This document shows, one piece after another, positions 19,577 through 28,416 of a DNA stretch of 64,000 bases (position 1 is its first letter; each line of letters opens with the position of its first letter). A program made the position numbers and the translations under genes. The DNA lies in the NCBI GenBank assembly GCA_044508835.1, contig JBIQHD010000006.1, forward strand, positions 1 to 64,000, in the 5' to 3' direction. Under the pieces are notes generated by a model that was given only the letters and a program-made list of their open reading frames with translations, was not told where the DNA came from and made no database searches. The stretch is from JAKFDI01 sp044508835 (GTDB taxonomy: Bacteria; Pseudomonadota; Gammaproteobacteria; Burkholderiales; Burkholderiaceae_C).

Positions 19577-20035
19577 ATGCCCCCCGCCATGCCCGCGCCC
19601 ATCCACCCGCTCGTCGAGCTGAGCACCGAGCTGCTCGCGCCGCTGGGCAGCGTGCGCTCGCGCCGCATGTTCGGCGGCCACGGCTTCTACGTCGACGACC
19701 TCTTCCTCGCCCTCATCGCCGGCGAGCGCCTGTACCTGAAGGTCGACGACGCCACCCGCGCGCAGTTCGAGGCGGCCGGCTGCGAGCCCTTCGTCTACGA
19801 GGCCAAGGGCTCGCGGGTGGCGCTGGGCTACTGGACGGTGCCGGCCGAGGCGATGGAATCGCCCGCGCTGATGCAGCCCTGGGCGCGCCTGGCGCTGGCC
19901 GCGGCGCTGCGCGCCAGGGCCGCGAAGCCCGCCTCGGCGCGCCGCAGGGCGCCGGCCGCCGCCGCCGCGGCGAAGGCCACGCCGCGCAAGGGCCAGGCGA
20001 GCGCCGCGCGGCGCAAGGCGCCGGGGCGGGGCTGA
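19577..20035 (+). CDS. TfoX N-terminal domain protein with basic Ala/Lys tail
   Basis: This 152-residue protein carries a TfoX_N domain (about 12-115; SRRMFGGHGFYVDDLFLALI and LYLKVDD are characteristic) and a basic, Ala-rich tail (117-152) resembling histone H1-like linkers. TfoX/Sxy relatives influence competence gene expression in other bacteria, but stand-alone TfoX_N proteins are mostly uncharacterised. ATG at 19577 is used; ATG at 19589 is possible, and neither has a clear ribosome-binding site. From residue 84 onward the gene overlaps the opposite-strand DUF2917 gene. Confidence 0.85.
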   Translation: MPPAMPAPIHPLVELSTELLAPLGSVRSRRMFGGHGFYVDDLFLALIAGERLYLKVDDATRAQFEAAGCEPFVYEAKGSRVALGYWTVPAEAMESPALMQPWARLALAAALRARAAKPASARRRAPAAAAAAKATPRKGQASAARRKAPGRG

Positions 20036-20289
20036 GCGCGCGGCGCCACGCCGGGATGCCAGTCGAACATCGCCGGCTGGTCGCGCCGCCACTGCTCGAT
20101 GACCGCGCGGTCGTGCGCCGACAGGCGGATGCGCTGGCCGGCGGCCAGCACGTGGTCGTCGAGATCGCCGCGCCGCGTCACCCACACCCGGCCGTCGAGC
20201 ACCGCCAGTTCCCCGTCGACGGCATCGATGCGCACGGCGCGGCCTTCGGACACGACGTGGGTGCGGCCTGCTTGAAAGTGCGAATTCAT
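19828..20289 (-). CDS. DUF2917 domain protein
   Basis: This 153-residue protein has a DUF2917 core in its first 65-70 residues (HVVSEGRAVRIDAVDGELAVLDGRVWVTRRGDLDDHVLAAGQRIRL), a small cupin-like beta fold of unknown role. An Ala/Arg-rich linker leads to the end AQGCISAGDSIASAGTVQ. ATG at 20289 has GGAG seven bases upstream; ATG at 20292 is adjacent. It is divergent from a LysR regulator, a common pairing in Burkholderiales. Its last 208 bases lie antisense to the TfoX-domain gene. Confidence 0.8.
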   Translation of the reverse strand: MNSHFQAGRTHVVSEGRAVRIDAVDGELAVLDGRVWVTRRGDLDDHVLAAGQRIRLSAHDRAVIEQWRRDQPAMFDWHPGVAPRAQPRPGALRRAALAWPLRGVAFAAAAAAGALRRAEAGFAALARSAAASARRAQGCISAGDSIASAGTVQ

Positions 20290-20355
20290 CATGAATCTCC
20301 TGTGACGGACAATGCCTTGCCGATGGCTGAATCTTCGTCGAGGGCCGCCGGGGAA

Positions 20356-20394
20356 TCCAATGAAATGCAGAGCGCGCTTTGATGCGCAATTGGA
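20356..20394. promoter_or_regulatory. Candidate LysR-type operator
   Basis: TCCAAT (20356-20361) and ATTGGA (20389-20394) form an inverted repeat in the spacer between divergent DUF2917 and lysR-type genes, with a GCGC-flanked AT-rich centre between them. The position fits autoregulation, but no experiment or classical T-N11-A box confirms it. Confidence 0.3.
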
Positions 20395-21372
20395 ATGAAT
20401 AAGGGAATGAACAGCCAGCGCCACCGCCCCCTCGCCGTGGGCAACCTGCGCGCCTTCGAGGCCGTGGCGCGGCGGCTGAGCTTCCGCGAGGCGGCGGAGG
20501 AGCTGCACCTCACGCAGTCGGCCGTCAGCCGCCAGATCAAGGCGCTGGAGGACGAGATCGGCGCGCCCCTGTTCCTGCGCGGCACCCGCCACGTCGAGAT
20601 CACCGCCGACGGCCTGCTGCTGCACCGCGCCGTCGTGCCGGCGCTGGAGCGGCTGGACGCCGGCGTGCGCCAGATCCGCCAGGCGCGCGGGCGCAAGGCG
20701 GTGTCGGTGACCACCTTCGCCTCCTTCGCCTCGCTGTGGCTGATCCCGCGGCTGGAGATCTACCAGCGCGCGCACCCCGACGTGGACATCCGCGTCTCGG
20801 CCAGCGACCCGGTGGTCGACCTCGACGACAGCGACGTCGACCTCGCCCTGCGCTACCGCACGCCGGAGCACATGCCCCCGGATGCGCACCGCCTGTTCGG
20901 CGAGATGGTCACCCCCGCCGTCAGCCCCTGGCTGCTGCAGCAGATCGAGCGCGGCGAGGCGCCGCGGCTGGACACGCCGGCCGACCTCGCGCGCCACGCG
21001 CTGTCCGAGGAGGACGACTACCGCCTCGTCAGCTCCGAGTACCTGAGCTGGCGCCACTGGTTCGCCGCCCACGGCCTGACCGCGCTGCAGCCGCGCAGCT
21101 GGATCTACTTCAACTACACCTACCAGCAGATCCAGGCGGCGCTCGCCGGGCAGGTGGTCACCCTGGCGCGGCTGGCGCTGGTGGCCGAGTCGCTGGCGCG
21201 CGGCGAGCTGATCGAGCCCTTCGGCGCCGAGATGCGCGTGCGCTCGCCGTGGGCCTACTGGCTGGTGCGCTCGCCGACGGCCGATTCGCGGCCCGAGGTG
21301 CGCGAGTTCGCCGACTGGGTGCTGGAGCAGGCCGCGCAGACGCGCCAGCAGATCGGCGAAGAGAGCGCCTGA
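20395..21372 (+). CDS. LysR-family transcriptional regulator, GcvA-like
   Basis: This 325-residue LysR-type regulator has the N-terminal winged helix (about 18-75) with LSFREAAEELHLTQSAVSRQIKALEDEIG, followed by the periplasmic-binding-like effector domain. The GcvA-like group is suggested by PLAVGNLRAFEAVARRLSFREAAEELHLT and by FxSFASLWLIPRL in the linker. The start may be ATG 20395 or ATG 20407; the AAGGGA between them is too close to the second. It is divergently transcribed from DUF2917, its likely target. The effector is unknown. Confidence 0.93.
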   Translation: MNKGMNSQRHRPLAVGNLRAFEAVARRLSFREAAEELHLTQSAVSRQIKALEDEIGAPLFLRGTRHVEITADGLLLHRAVVPALERLDAGVRQIRQARGRKAVSVTTFASFASLWLIPRLEIYQRAHPDVDIRVSASDPVVDLDDSDVDLALRYRTPEHMPPDAHRLFGEMVTPAVSPWLLQQIERGEAPRLDTPADLARHALSEEDDYRLVSSEYLSWRHWFAAHGLTALQPRSWIYFNYTYQQIQAALAGQVVTLARLALVAESLARGELIEPFGAEMRVRSPWAYWLVRSPTADSRPEVREFADWVLEQAAQTRQQIGEESA

Positions 21373-21375
21373 CGC

Positions 21376-21963
21376 TCAGCCGCCGATCACGCCCTGCTCG
21401 GTGACGATCACCATCAGCGGCCGGTCGTGCGGCTGCGGCGCGAAGTCGGCGGCCGCCAGCGCCCCCACCGACCAGGCCACGCCCACCGCCGTGACTTGCG
21501 GCTGGTCCGCCAGCCAGCGGTCGAAGTAGCCGCCGCCGTAGCCGAGGCGGAAGCCCTCGCGCGTGAAGCCGAGGCAGGGCACGAGCACCACGTCCGGCAC
21601 GACCGGGCGGCCGTCGCCGCAGGGAATGCCGCATTCGTCCTTCACGGCCGGCTCGGCGCGGTCCCACCGGCGGTAGTGCATCGCCACCGGCGCGCGGCTC
21701 GCGCACGGCAGGGCGAAGACGACGTCTTTCAACCCGTCGTCGGCCAGGCATGGAACCACTGCGTTAAATTCAGACCGAAGCGGCCAGTACAGGCCGAGCA
21801 CGGTCGGCGCCAGCTCGGCCAGCACCGCCCCGAGATGCCCGGCCAGCGCGGCGTGCGCACGCTGGCCGGCGCCGGTTGCGACGAAGCGCTCGCGGGCCTC
21901 ACCCAGGCGAAGGCGAAGCGCGGCTCGACGGTCCCTGGCGGCCTCGGCCGCGGCGGCTTCCAT
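21376..21963 (-). CDS. 5-formyltetrahydrofolate cyclo-ligase
   Basis: This 195-residue enzyme recycles 5-formyl-THF to 5,10-methenyl-THF using ATP. LGLYWPLRSEFNAVV, the substrate-binding LVPCLGFTREGFRLGYGGGYFDRW and the C-terminal HDRPLMVIVTE are intact, including the Asp of GGGYFDR that the 18962 paralogue lacks. ATG at 21963 is preferred over an upstream ATG at 22002 that would overlap the transglycosylase leader. It ends three bases past the convergent lysR-type stop and is divergent from the transglycosylase gene, with only 29 bases between starts. Confidence 0.93.
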   Translation of the reverse strand: MEAAAAEAARDRRAALRLRLGEARERFVATGAGQRAHAALAGHLGAVLAELAPTVLGLYWPLRSEFNAVVPCLADDGLKDVVFALPCASRAPVAMHYRRWDRAEPAVKDECGIPCGDGRPVVPDVVLVPCLGFTREGFRLGYGGGYFDRWLADQPQVTAVGVAWSVGALAAADFAPQPHDRPLMVIVTEQGVIGG

Positions 21964-21992
21964 GGGCAACACGATCCTTTCCGGAAGGCAAG

Positions 21993-24020
21993 ATGTTCGC
22001 AACCTTCATTTCAGCACACGGCCATCAATGCATGCGCTGGGCCGCGGCCGCCTCGATCGCCGTGGCCGGCGTCGCCGCGCTGCCCGCCGCGCACGCGCAG
22101 GCCGGCGGCGACGTGATCGTCGAGAGCCGCGAGGCGCTGCGCGTGCGCGACCGCGCCCGCCTCGCCGCCACGCGCGACGCGGCGATGGCCGCGCAGCACC
22201 CGCTGGCGATGTGGGCCGACTACTTCGAGCTCGGCAACCGCCTGTCCGAGGCGCAGCAGGCCGAGCTCGACGCCTTCTACGCCCGCTGGCCCGGCACCTA
22301 CGTCGAGGACCGGCTGCGCAACGACTGGCTGCTGGAGCTGGGCAAGCGCCGCGACTGGAACAACTTCGCGACCGACTTCCCGAAGTTCCGCATGAACGAC
22401 GACCGCCAGGTCACCTGCTATGCGCTGCTGACGCGGCACCTGCAGGGCCAGGACGTGCGCGACGCCGCGCGCGAGGCCTGGCTGGCCCAGCGCGACGCCG
22501 ACGACGGCTGCGCGCTCATGGCGCAGACGCTGGTCCAGGCCCGGCGCCTGAACGACGGCGACGTCTGGCGGAAGGCGCGCCACGCCATGGATGCCGGCCG
22601 CCCGCGCGCCGTGCGGCAGGCCGTCGCGCTGATCGGCCCCGAGGCCGACGCCGCGGCGCAGGCGCTGCTCGACAGCCCGGCGCGCTACCTCGCCCGCACG
22701 GCGTCAGCCCGCGGCCGCGCGAACGCCGAGCTGGCGTCGCTGGCGCTGGCGCGCATGGCGGCCGGCAACCCGGACCAGGCGGCCACCGCGCTCGCGTCGA
22801 AGTGGGAGCGCGCGCTGCCCGCCGACCTGGCCGCCTGGTCGTGGGCCATGGTCGCCAAGCAGGCGGCGATGAACCTGGACCCGAAGGCGTCCGACTACTA
22901 CCAGCACGCCGCCCTGCGCACCCGCGACGACATCGACTGGCCCGACGCCACGCTCGCCTGGAAGGCGCGCGCCGCGCTGCGGGCCAACGAGGGCCGGGGC
23001 CGCTGGCAGCAGGTGATGCAGGCCATCAACGCCATGTCGGCGGACGAGCAGCGCGACCCCGCCTGGATCTACTGGAAGGCCCGCGCGCTGCAGGCGCTGG
23101 CCGCGGATTCGCAGAAGGGCGAATCGCTGAACGCGCAGGCCGAGGAGATGCTCGGCGCCATCGCCGGCGGCTTCCACTTCTACGGCTCGCTCGCCGCCGA
23201 GGCGCTCGGGCGCACGCTCGCGCTGCCGCCGCCGCCGCGTCCGCTGAGCGCCGAGGAGCGCGCCGCCGCGGCGAACACGCCGGGGCTGCGCCGCGGGCTG
23301 CAGCTCATCGGCCTGGGCCTGCGCAGCGAGGGCGTGCGCGAGTGGAACTACACGCTGCGCGGCATGACCGACCGCGAGCTGCTCGCCGCCGCGCAGATGG
23401 CCTGCGACCGGCAGGTCTGGGACCGCTGCATCAACACCAGCGACCGCACCAAGGCCGAGATCGACGTGGCGCAGCGCTTTCCGATGCCGTTCCGCGACGA
23501 GCTGGTGGCGCGCGCGCGCGAGATCGGGCTCGATCCGGCCTACGTCTACGGCCTGATCCGCCAGGAGTCGCGCTTCGTCACCGACGCGCGCTCGCACGCC
23601 GGCGCCTCGGGGCTGATGCAGGTGATGCCGGCCACCGCGCGCTGGACGGCGCGCAAGATCGGGCTCGACTATTCGCCGTCGATGCTCAGCGACCCCGAGA
23701 CCAACCTGAAGCTCGGCACCGGCTACCTCAAGCTGGTGCTCGACGACTTCGAGGGCTCGCAGGCCATGGCCGCCGCCGCCTACAACGCCGGCCCCCGGCG
23801 CCCGCGCCGCTGGCGCGAGGGCCCGGTGCTCGAACCGGCGGCCTGGGCCGAGAACATCCCGTTCAACGAGACGCGCGACTACGTGAAGAAGGTGCTCTCG
23901 AACGCGAGCTTCTATGCCGCCCTTCTCAGCGGCGAGGCGCCGTCGCTGAAGTCCCGCCTCGGGCGCTTCATCGGCCCGCGCGCCGCCGCCGAGCCGCCGG
24001 CCGACGGCCAGCTCCCTTGA
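21993..24020 (+). CDS. Soluble lytic murein transglycosylase (Slt70-like)
   Basis: This 675-residue periplasmic enzyme cleaves peptidoglycan glycan strands with 1,6-anhydro ring formation. A signal peptide ends near AALPAAHA-QAGG. A long alpha-helical superhelix (about 40-480) is followed by the SLT domain (about 505-640) with catalytic Glu in YGLIRQESRF, then SHAGASGLMQVMPATA and MAAAAYNAGP. The start ATG at 21993 has GGAAGG upstream. It is first in a rightward set with the NDUFA9-like gene 25 bases downstream. Confidence 0.95.
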   Translation: MFATFISAHGHQCMRWAAAASIAVAGVAALPAAHAQAGGDVIVESREALRVRDRARLAATRDAAMAAQHPLAMWADYFELGNRLSEAQQAELDAFYARWPGTYVEDRLRNDWLLELGKRRDWNNFATDFPKFRMNDDRQVTCYALLTRHLQGQDVRDAAREAWLAQRDADDGCALMAQTLVQARRLNDGDVWRKARHAMDAGRPRAVRQAVALIGPEADAAAQALLDSPARYLARTASARGRANAELASLALARMAAGNPDQAATALASKWERALPADLAAWSWAMVAKQAAMNLDPKASDYYQHAALRTRDDIDWPDATLAWKARAALRANEGRGRWQQVMQAINAMSADEQRDPAWIYWKARALQALAADSQKGESLNAQAEEMLGAIAGGFHFYGSLAAEALGRTLALPPPPRPLSAEERAAAANTPGLRRGLQLIGLGLRSEGVREWNYTLRGMTDRELLAAAQMACDRQVWDRCINTSDRTKAEIDVAQRFPMPFRDELVARAREIGLDPAYVYGLIRQESRFVTDARSHAGASGLMQVMPATARWTARKIGLDYSPSMLSDPETNLKLGTGYLKLVLDDFEGSQAMAAAAYNAGPRRPRRWREGPVLEPAAWAENIPFNETRDYVKKVLSNASFYAALLSGEAPSLKSRLGRFIGPRAAAEPPADGQLP

Positions 24021-24045
24021 ACCGACCCGACCTGGAGGATTCCCG

Positions 24046-25002
24046 ATGCGCGCCGACAACCTGTTGATCCTGGGCGGCACCGGCTTCGTCGGCCGCAGCA
24101 CCTGCGAGAAGCTGGTGGAGCGCGCGCAGGGCGGCGGGCGCCTGGTGGTGCCCTCGCGCTTCGCCGCGCGCGACCAGCACATCCGCATGCTGCCCACCGT
24201 GGAGGTGGTGCAGGCCGACGTGCACGACGACGCCGCGCTCGCCGCCCTGGTGGCCGGGCGCCACGCGGTGATCAACCTCGTCGCCGTCCTGCACGGCGAC
24301 GAGGCGCAGTTCGAGCAGGTGCACGTCGAGCTGCCGACGCGGCTCGCGCGCGCCTGCGCCGCCGCCGGCGTGCGCCGCATCGTGCACGTGAGCGCGCTCG
24401 GCGCCGCGCCCGACGCGCCCTCCATGTACCAGCGCAGCAAGGCGCGCGGCGAGGCGGCGCTGCGGGACAGCGGGCTGGACGTGACGCTGCTGCGGCCGTC
24501 CACGATCTTCGGCGAGCATGACCGCTTCATGAACCTCTTCGCCCGGCTGCAGGCGTGGCTGCCGCTCATGCCGATCGGGCGCGCCGACGCGCGGTTCCAG
24601 CCGGTGTGGGTGGAGGACGTGGCCGCGGCCATCGCGCGCTGCCTCGACGACCGCACGACCATCGGGCAGACGATCGAGTGCACCGGCCCGCAGGTGCTGA
24701 CGCTGCGCGAGCTGGTGCACTGCGCCGGGCGCTGGTCGGACCATCCGCGCCCGGTGATCGGGCTGCCGGACGCGCTCGCGCGGCTGCAGGCACGGGTGAT
24801 GGAATGGCTGCCCGGCACGCCGCTGCTCTCGCGCGACAACCTCGATTCGATGCAGCGGCCGAACGTGGCGAGCGGCGCGCTGCCCGGCCTGGAGCGCCTG
24901 GGCATCGTGCCCGCGCCGATCGAGGGGGTGATGGCCCCGCTGCTCGGCCGGCGCACGCCCGAGGCGCGGCTGGACCTGTGGCGCGCGGCGGCGCGGCGCT
25001 GA
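24046..25002 (+). CDS. NAD(P)-binding protein of the complex I NDUFA9-like family
   Basis: This 318-residue atypical short-chain dehydrogenase has the Rossmann motif ILGGTGFVGRSTCEKL at the N-terminus, the IVHVSALGA strand and the PSTIFGEHDRFMN segment of NDUFA9/complex I 39-kDa-like proteins. The Tyr-x3-Lys appears as YQRSK. Family members bind NAD(P)H; most bacterial ones have no proven function. GGAGG lies upstream of ATG 24046. It follows the transglycosylase gene by 25 bases and is probably co-transcribed. Confidence 0.9.
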   Translation: MRADNLLILGGTGFVGRSTCEKLVERAQGGGRLVVPSRFAARDQHIRMLPTVEVVQADVHDDAALAALVAGRHAVINLVAVLHGDEAQFEQVHVELPTRLARACAAAGVRRIVHVSALGAAPDAPSMYQRSKARGEAALRDSGLDVTLLRPSTIFGEHDRFMNLFARLQAWLPLMPIGRADARFQPVWVEDVAAAIARCLDDRTTIGQTIECTGPQVLTLRELVHCAGRWSDHPRPVIGLPDALARLQARVMEWLPGTPLLSRDNLDSMQRPNVASGALPGLERLGIVPAPIEGVMAPLLGRRTPEARLDLWRAAARR

Positions 25003-25109
25003 AGGCGGGGCGCGATGCCGCGTGCGCATCGCTCCCATGCGCAAGTCTCACGACGGCCGCCGCCCGCCGCGGCTAGCATCGGGCGCTCTGCACTTCCGGG
25101 GACGCGCGC

Positions 25110-25793
25110 ATGCAGCTCTACATCGGCAACAAGAACTACTCGTCCTGGTCGCTGCGGCCCTGGCTGCTGATGCGCCACGCGGGCATTGCGTTCGACGAGG
25201 TCCGGCTGCGGCTGGACGCGGCCGAGGGCTCGCCGTTCAAGCAGCAGGTCGCCGCCGTCAGCCCGGCCGGCCGCGTGCCGGTGCTGGTGGACGACGGCTT
25301 CGCCGTGTGGGACACCCTGGCCATCGCCGAGTACCTGGCCGAGGCCTTCCCGGACCAGGCGCTGTGGCCCGCCGACCGGCACCGGCGCGCCCGGGCGCGC
25401 AGCCTGTGCGCCGAGATGCACGCGGGCTTCGGCGCGCTGCGCTCGTGCTTCGGCATGAACATCGAGGCCTCGCTGCCCGAGGTGGGCCGGCGCCTGCTCG
25501 CCGAGCGCGAGGACGCACGGCGCGACCTGGCGCGCATCGTCGAGATGTGGCGCGGCCAGCTCGACGCCTCGGGCGGGCCCTTCCTGTTCGGCGGCTTCTG
25601 CATCGCCGACGCCTACTACGCGCCGGTGTGCTGGCGCATCCGCGGCTACGCGCTGCCGGTGCCGGACGACGTGCAGGCCTATGTCGACCGGATGCTGTCG
25701 CTGCCGGCCATGCAGGAATGGACGCAGGCGGCGCTGGCCGAGCACGACTTCGTGGCCGACGACGAGCCCTACCGCACGAAGCCCGACTGGTAG
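25110..25793 (+). CDS. Glutathione S-transferase family protein
   Basis: This 227-residue protein has an N-terminal thioredoxin-fold domain (about 1-80) with NKNYSSWSLRPWLLM, VPVLVDDGF and the glutathione-binding turn DTLAIAEYLAE, then an all-helical C-terminal domain (about 90-215). The Ser-rich SSWS near the N-terminus supplies the catalytic Ser or Tyr. This branch resembles the zeta/theta-like bacterial GSTs, but the substrate is unknown. It lies 107 bases after the NDUFA9-like gene and 17 bases before cca. Confidence 0.92.
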   Translation: MQLYIGNKNYSSWSLRPWLLMRHAGIAFDEVRLRLDAAEGSPFKQQVAAVSPAGRVPVLVDDGFAVWDTLAIAEYLAEAFPDQALWPADRHRRARARSLCAEMHAGFGALRSCFGMNIEASLPEVGRRLLAEREDARRDLARIVEMWRGQLDASGGPFLFGGFCIADAYYAPVCWRIRGYALPVPDDVQAYVDRMLSLPAMQEWTQAALAEHDFVADDEPYRTKPDW

Positions 25794-25810
25794 GGCCTGC
25801 CAACGCCACG

Positions 25811-27040
25811 ATGCAGCTCTACAAGGTCGGCGGCGCGGTGCGCGACGCCTTGCTCGGACTGCCCGTCGTCGACCACGACTGGGTGGCGGTGGGCGCCACG
25901 CCCGAGGAACTGGTCGCCGCCGGCTACACGCCGGTGGGCCGCGACTTCCCGGTCTTCCTGCATCCGCGCACGAAGGAGGAAGTGGCGCTCGCGCGCACCG
26001 AGCGCAAGACGGCCGCCGGCTACCACGGCTTCGTCTTCCACGCCGACCCGCAGGTCACGCTGGAGGAAGACCTGGCGCGGCGCGACCTGACCATCAACGC
26101 CATCGCGCAGGCCGCGGACGGCACGCTCGTCGACCCCTTCGGCGGGCAGCGCGACCTGGCGGCCAGGGTGCTGCGCCACGTCTCGCCCGCCTTCGCGGAG
26201 GACCCGGTGCGCATCCTGCGGCTGGCGCGCTTCGCCGCGCGCTTCACCGACTTCGCCGTGGCGCCGGAGACGCTGGCGCTGATGCGGCGGATGGTGGCGG
26301 CCGGCGAGGCCGACGCCCTGGTCGCCGAGCGCGTGTGGCAGGAGCTCGCGCGCGGGCTGATGGAGACGCAGCCCTCGCGCATGTTCGAGCTGCTGCGCGC
26401 CTGCGGGGCGCTCGCCGTGCTGCTGCCCGAGGTGGACCGGCTGTGGGGCGTGCCGCAGCGCGCCGACTACCACCCCGAGGTGGACACCGGCGTGCACCTG
26501 ATGATGGTGCTCGACATGGCCGCGCGGCTCGATGCGCCGCTGCCCGTGCGCTACGCCTGCCTCGGCCACGACCTCGGCAAGGGCACGACGCCGGCCGACG
26601 TGCTGCCGCGCCACATCGCCCACGAGGCGCGCAGCGTGAAGCTGGTGCGCGCGGTGAGCGAGCGCCTGCGCGTGCCCAACGACTGCCGCGAGGTGGCGCT
26701 TGCGGTGGCGGCCGAGCACGGCAACGTGCACCGCAGCGGCGAGTTCGGCCCGGCGGCGCTGCTGCGCCTGCTGGAGCGCTGCGACGCCCTGCGCAAGCCG
26801 GCGCGCTTCGAGCAGATCCTGCTCGCCTGCGAATGCGACGCCCGCGGGCGCCTCGGCTTCGAGGACCGCCCGTACCCGCAGCGCGGGCGCCTGCTGCGCG
26901 CGCAGGCCGTGGCGGCGGCCGTCGACACGGCGCGGGTGGCGGCCGACGCCGCCGCGCGCGGGCTGGCGGGGCCGGCCATCGGGCAGGCGGTGCACGACGC
27001 ACGCGCCGCCGCGCTGGCGGCGGCCGAGCCGCCGCTGTAG
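25811..27040 (+). CDS. cca: Multifunctional CCA tRNA nucleotidyltransferase
   Basis: Cca (409 residues) adds and repairs the 3' CCA of tRNAs. The class II nucleotidyltransferase core begins at once with VGGAVRDALLGLPVVDHDWV, followed by RRDLTINAIA and PVRILRLARFAARF. The C-terminal half has an HD domain with LGHDLGKGTTPADVLPRH, found in the multifunctional enzymes with added phosphatase/phosphodiesterase activity. The start ATG at 25811 leaves only 17 bases after the GST stop, and no strong ribosome-binding site is visible. It is convergent with the DUF2905 gene. Confidence 0.97.
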   Translation: MQLYKVGGAVRDALLGLPVVDHDWVAVGATPEELVAAGYTPVGRDFPVFLHPRTKEEVALARTERKTAAGYHGFVFHADPQVTLEEDLARRDLTINAIAQAADGTLVDPFGGQRDLAARVLRHVSPAFAEDPVRILRLARFAARFTDFAVAPETLALMRRMVAAGEADALVAERVWQELARGLMETQPSRMFELLRACGALAVLLPEVDRLWGVPQRADYHPEVDTGVHLMMVLDMAARLDAPLPVRYACLGHDLGKGTTPADVLPRHIAHEARSVKLVRAVSERLRVPNDCREVALAVAAEHGNVHRSGEFGPAALLRLLERCDALRKPARFEQILLACECDARGRLGFEDRPYPQRGRLLRAQAVAAAVDTARVAADAAARGLAGPAIGQAVHDARAAALAAAEPPL

Positions 27041-27045
27041 CGCGC

Positions 27046-27243
27046 TCAGCCCAGCATCGCCGCCACGCCCGCGGCGATGGCGCTGAGCAGCACGCTGCTG
27101 GCCAGCGGAATGAACCACTCGCGTCCGGCCAGCCGGAAGCGGAAGTCGCCCGGCAGCCGGCCCAGGCCCACCTTCTCCAGCCAGGGCCGCAGGCCGCTGA
27201 AGATCACCAGCGCGAGGAACATCACGATCAGCCAGCGGATCAT
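27046..27243 (-). CDS. DUF2905 family small membrane protein
   Basis: This 65-residue protein has two hydrophobic segments (about 3-22 and 47-64) flanking the conserved LGRLPGDFRFRLAGREWFIPLASSVLLS typical of DUF2905. It probably spans the inner membrane twice. No function is established for the family. It ends five bases from the convergent cca stop and starts ten bases after the methyltransferase stop, so it is likely co-transcribed with that gene. Confidence 0.9.
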   Translation of the reverse strand: MIRWLIVMFLALVIFSGLRPWLEKVGLGRLPGDFRFRLAGREWFIPLASSVLLSAIAAGVAAMLG

Positions 27244-27253
27244 CGGCGGGCGC

Positions 27254-28363
27254 TCACAGCGTGTGCGAGCGGTCGCCCGCCGCGAAGCCGAGCGGGTCGG
27301 CGGTGAAGGCCGCGTCGCAGCCCCGGGCGAAGCCGATCACCTTGAAGAGCTCGCCCATCTCGTGCTCGGCCACCAGCTTGTGCGCGTTCGCCGCCGTCTT
27401 CACGTCGGCGCCGGCCAGCAGCTCGGCCAGCCCGCAGTTCAGCAGGAAGCGCGCCTGCGAGGTGTAGCCCAGCACCTCGAAGCCGGCCGCCTGCCCGGCC
27501 AGCGCGATGCCGGTGAAGTCGACGTGGGCGGTGATGTCCTTGCGGCCCACGCGCACCAGCGGGTCGGTGTCGGCCAGGTGCCCTTCGTGGCACATCAGCG
27601 TGCCGCCGCTGCGCTGCGGGTGGTAGTACTCGTCGGCCGGAAAGCCGTAGTCGACGAAGAAGGCCGCGCCGCGGGCCAGGCGCCCGGCCAGCGTGGCGAC
27701 GAAGGCCTCAGCCTGCGGATGGATCTCGGTCACGGTGCCGGGCGGGAACGGGCCGTCGTGCGGCGGCGCGAGCGCGGTCGGCCGGTCGGCCCAGGCGAAG
27801 CGCTCGCCGTCCCAGGCGACGCCGCGCTCGGCCCAGGCGCGGCCGTCGAAGTGCAGCAGCTGCACCGGCATGGCGTCGAGCACCTCGTTGCCGACGACCA
27901 CGCCCTGCATCGCGTCGGGCAGGGCGTCGATCCAGCGCACCCTGGCGCCGTGCGCCCGCAGCGTCTCGCGCTGCCGCTCGCGCAGGGCACCCGACAGGTC
28001 GACGATGGTGTAGCGCCCGACCCGGTCGCCCAGGGCGTCGAGCAGCTGCGACGCGAGCGCCCCCGAGCCGGCGCCGAACTCCCACAGCTCGTCGCCGCCG
28101 CAGGCGTCGAGCGCCTGCGCGGCCTGCCGCGCGAGCGAGCGCCCGAACAGCGGCGAGAGTTCCGGCGCGGTGACGAAGTCGCTGCCCGAGGACGGCAGCA
28201 GGCCGAACTGGCGGCTGCCGGCGGCGTAGTAGCCGAGGCCGGGCGCGTACAGCGCCATCGCCATGAAGCGGTCGAACGGCAGCCAGCCGCCGCCGCGTGT
28301 GATGGCCCGGCGGATCAGGTGCTCCAGCGCCGTCGATACACTGGCGGGTTCGTTCTGCGTCAT
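27254..28363 (-). CDS. SAM-dependent methyltransferase, MidA/NDUFAF7 family
   Basis: This 369-residue protein belongs to the DUF185/MidA family, whose mitochondrial member NDUFAF7 methylates an arginine of complex I. The opening PFDRFMAMALYAPGLGYYAAG, the SAM-binding ELWEFGAGSGALASQLLDAL, GNEVLDAMPVQLL, VDYGFPADEYYHPQRSGGTL and HVDFTGIA are characteristic. Two in-frame ATGs exist at 28372 and 28363; the second, MTQNEPAS, is used. The bacterial substrate is unknown. It is divergent from the folM-like gene, with the two starts only 53 bases apart. Confidence 0.92.
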   Translation of the reverse strand: MTQNEPASVSTALEHLIRRAITRGGGWLPFDRFMAMALYAPGLGYYAAGSRQFGLLPSSGSDFVTAPELSPLFGRSLARQAAQALDACGGDELWEFGAGSGALASQLLDALGDRVGRYTIVDLSGALRERQRETLRAHGARVRWIDALPDAMQGVVVGNEVLDAMPVQLLHFDGRAWAERGVAWDGERFAWADRPTALAPPHDGPFPPGTVTEIHPQAEAFVATLAGRLARGAAFFVDYGFPADEYYHPQRSGGTLMCHEGHLADTDPLVRVGRKDITAHVDFTGIALAGQAAGFEVLGYTSQARFLLNCGLAELLAGADVKTAANAHKLVAEHEMGELFKVIGFARGCDAAFTADPLGFAAGDRSHTL

Positions 28364-28416
28364 CGCGCCCATTGTCCGCGCGGTCCGCGCGCGGCGCGCC
28401 GCCCACCGTTTTCGCC

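Noticed and set aside
22704..25745. 1013-codon minus-strand frame antisense to the transglycosylase, NDUFA9-like and GST genes
   Set aside because: It covers three well-supported genes on the other strand and has no recognisable domain.
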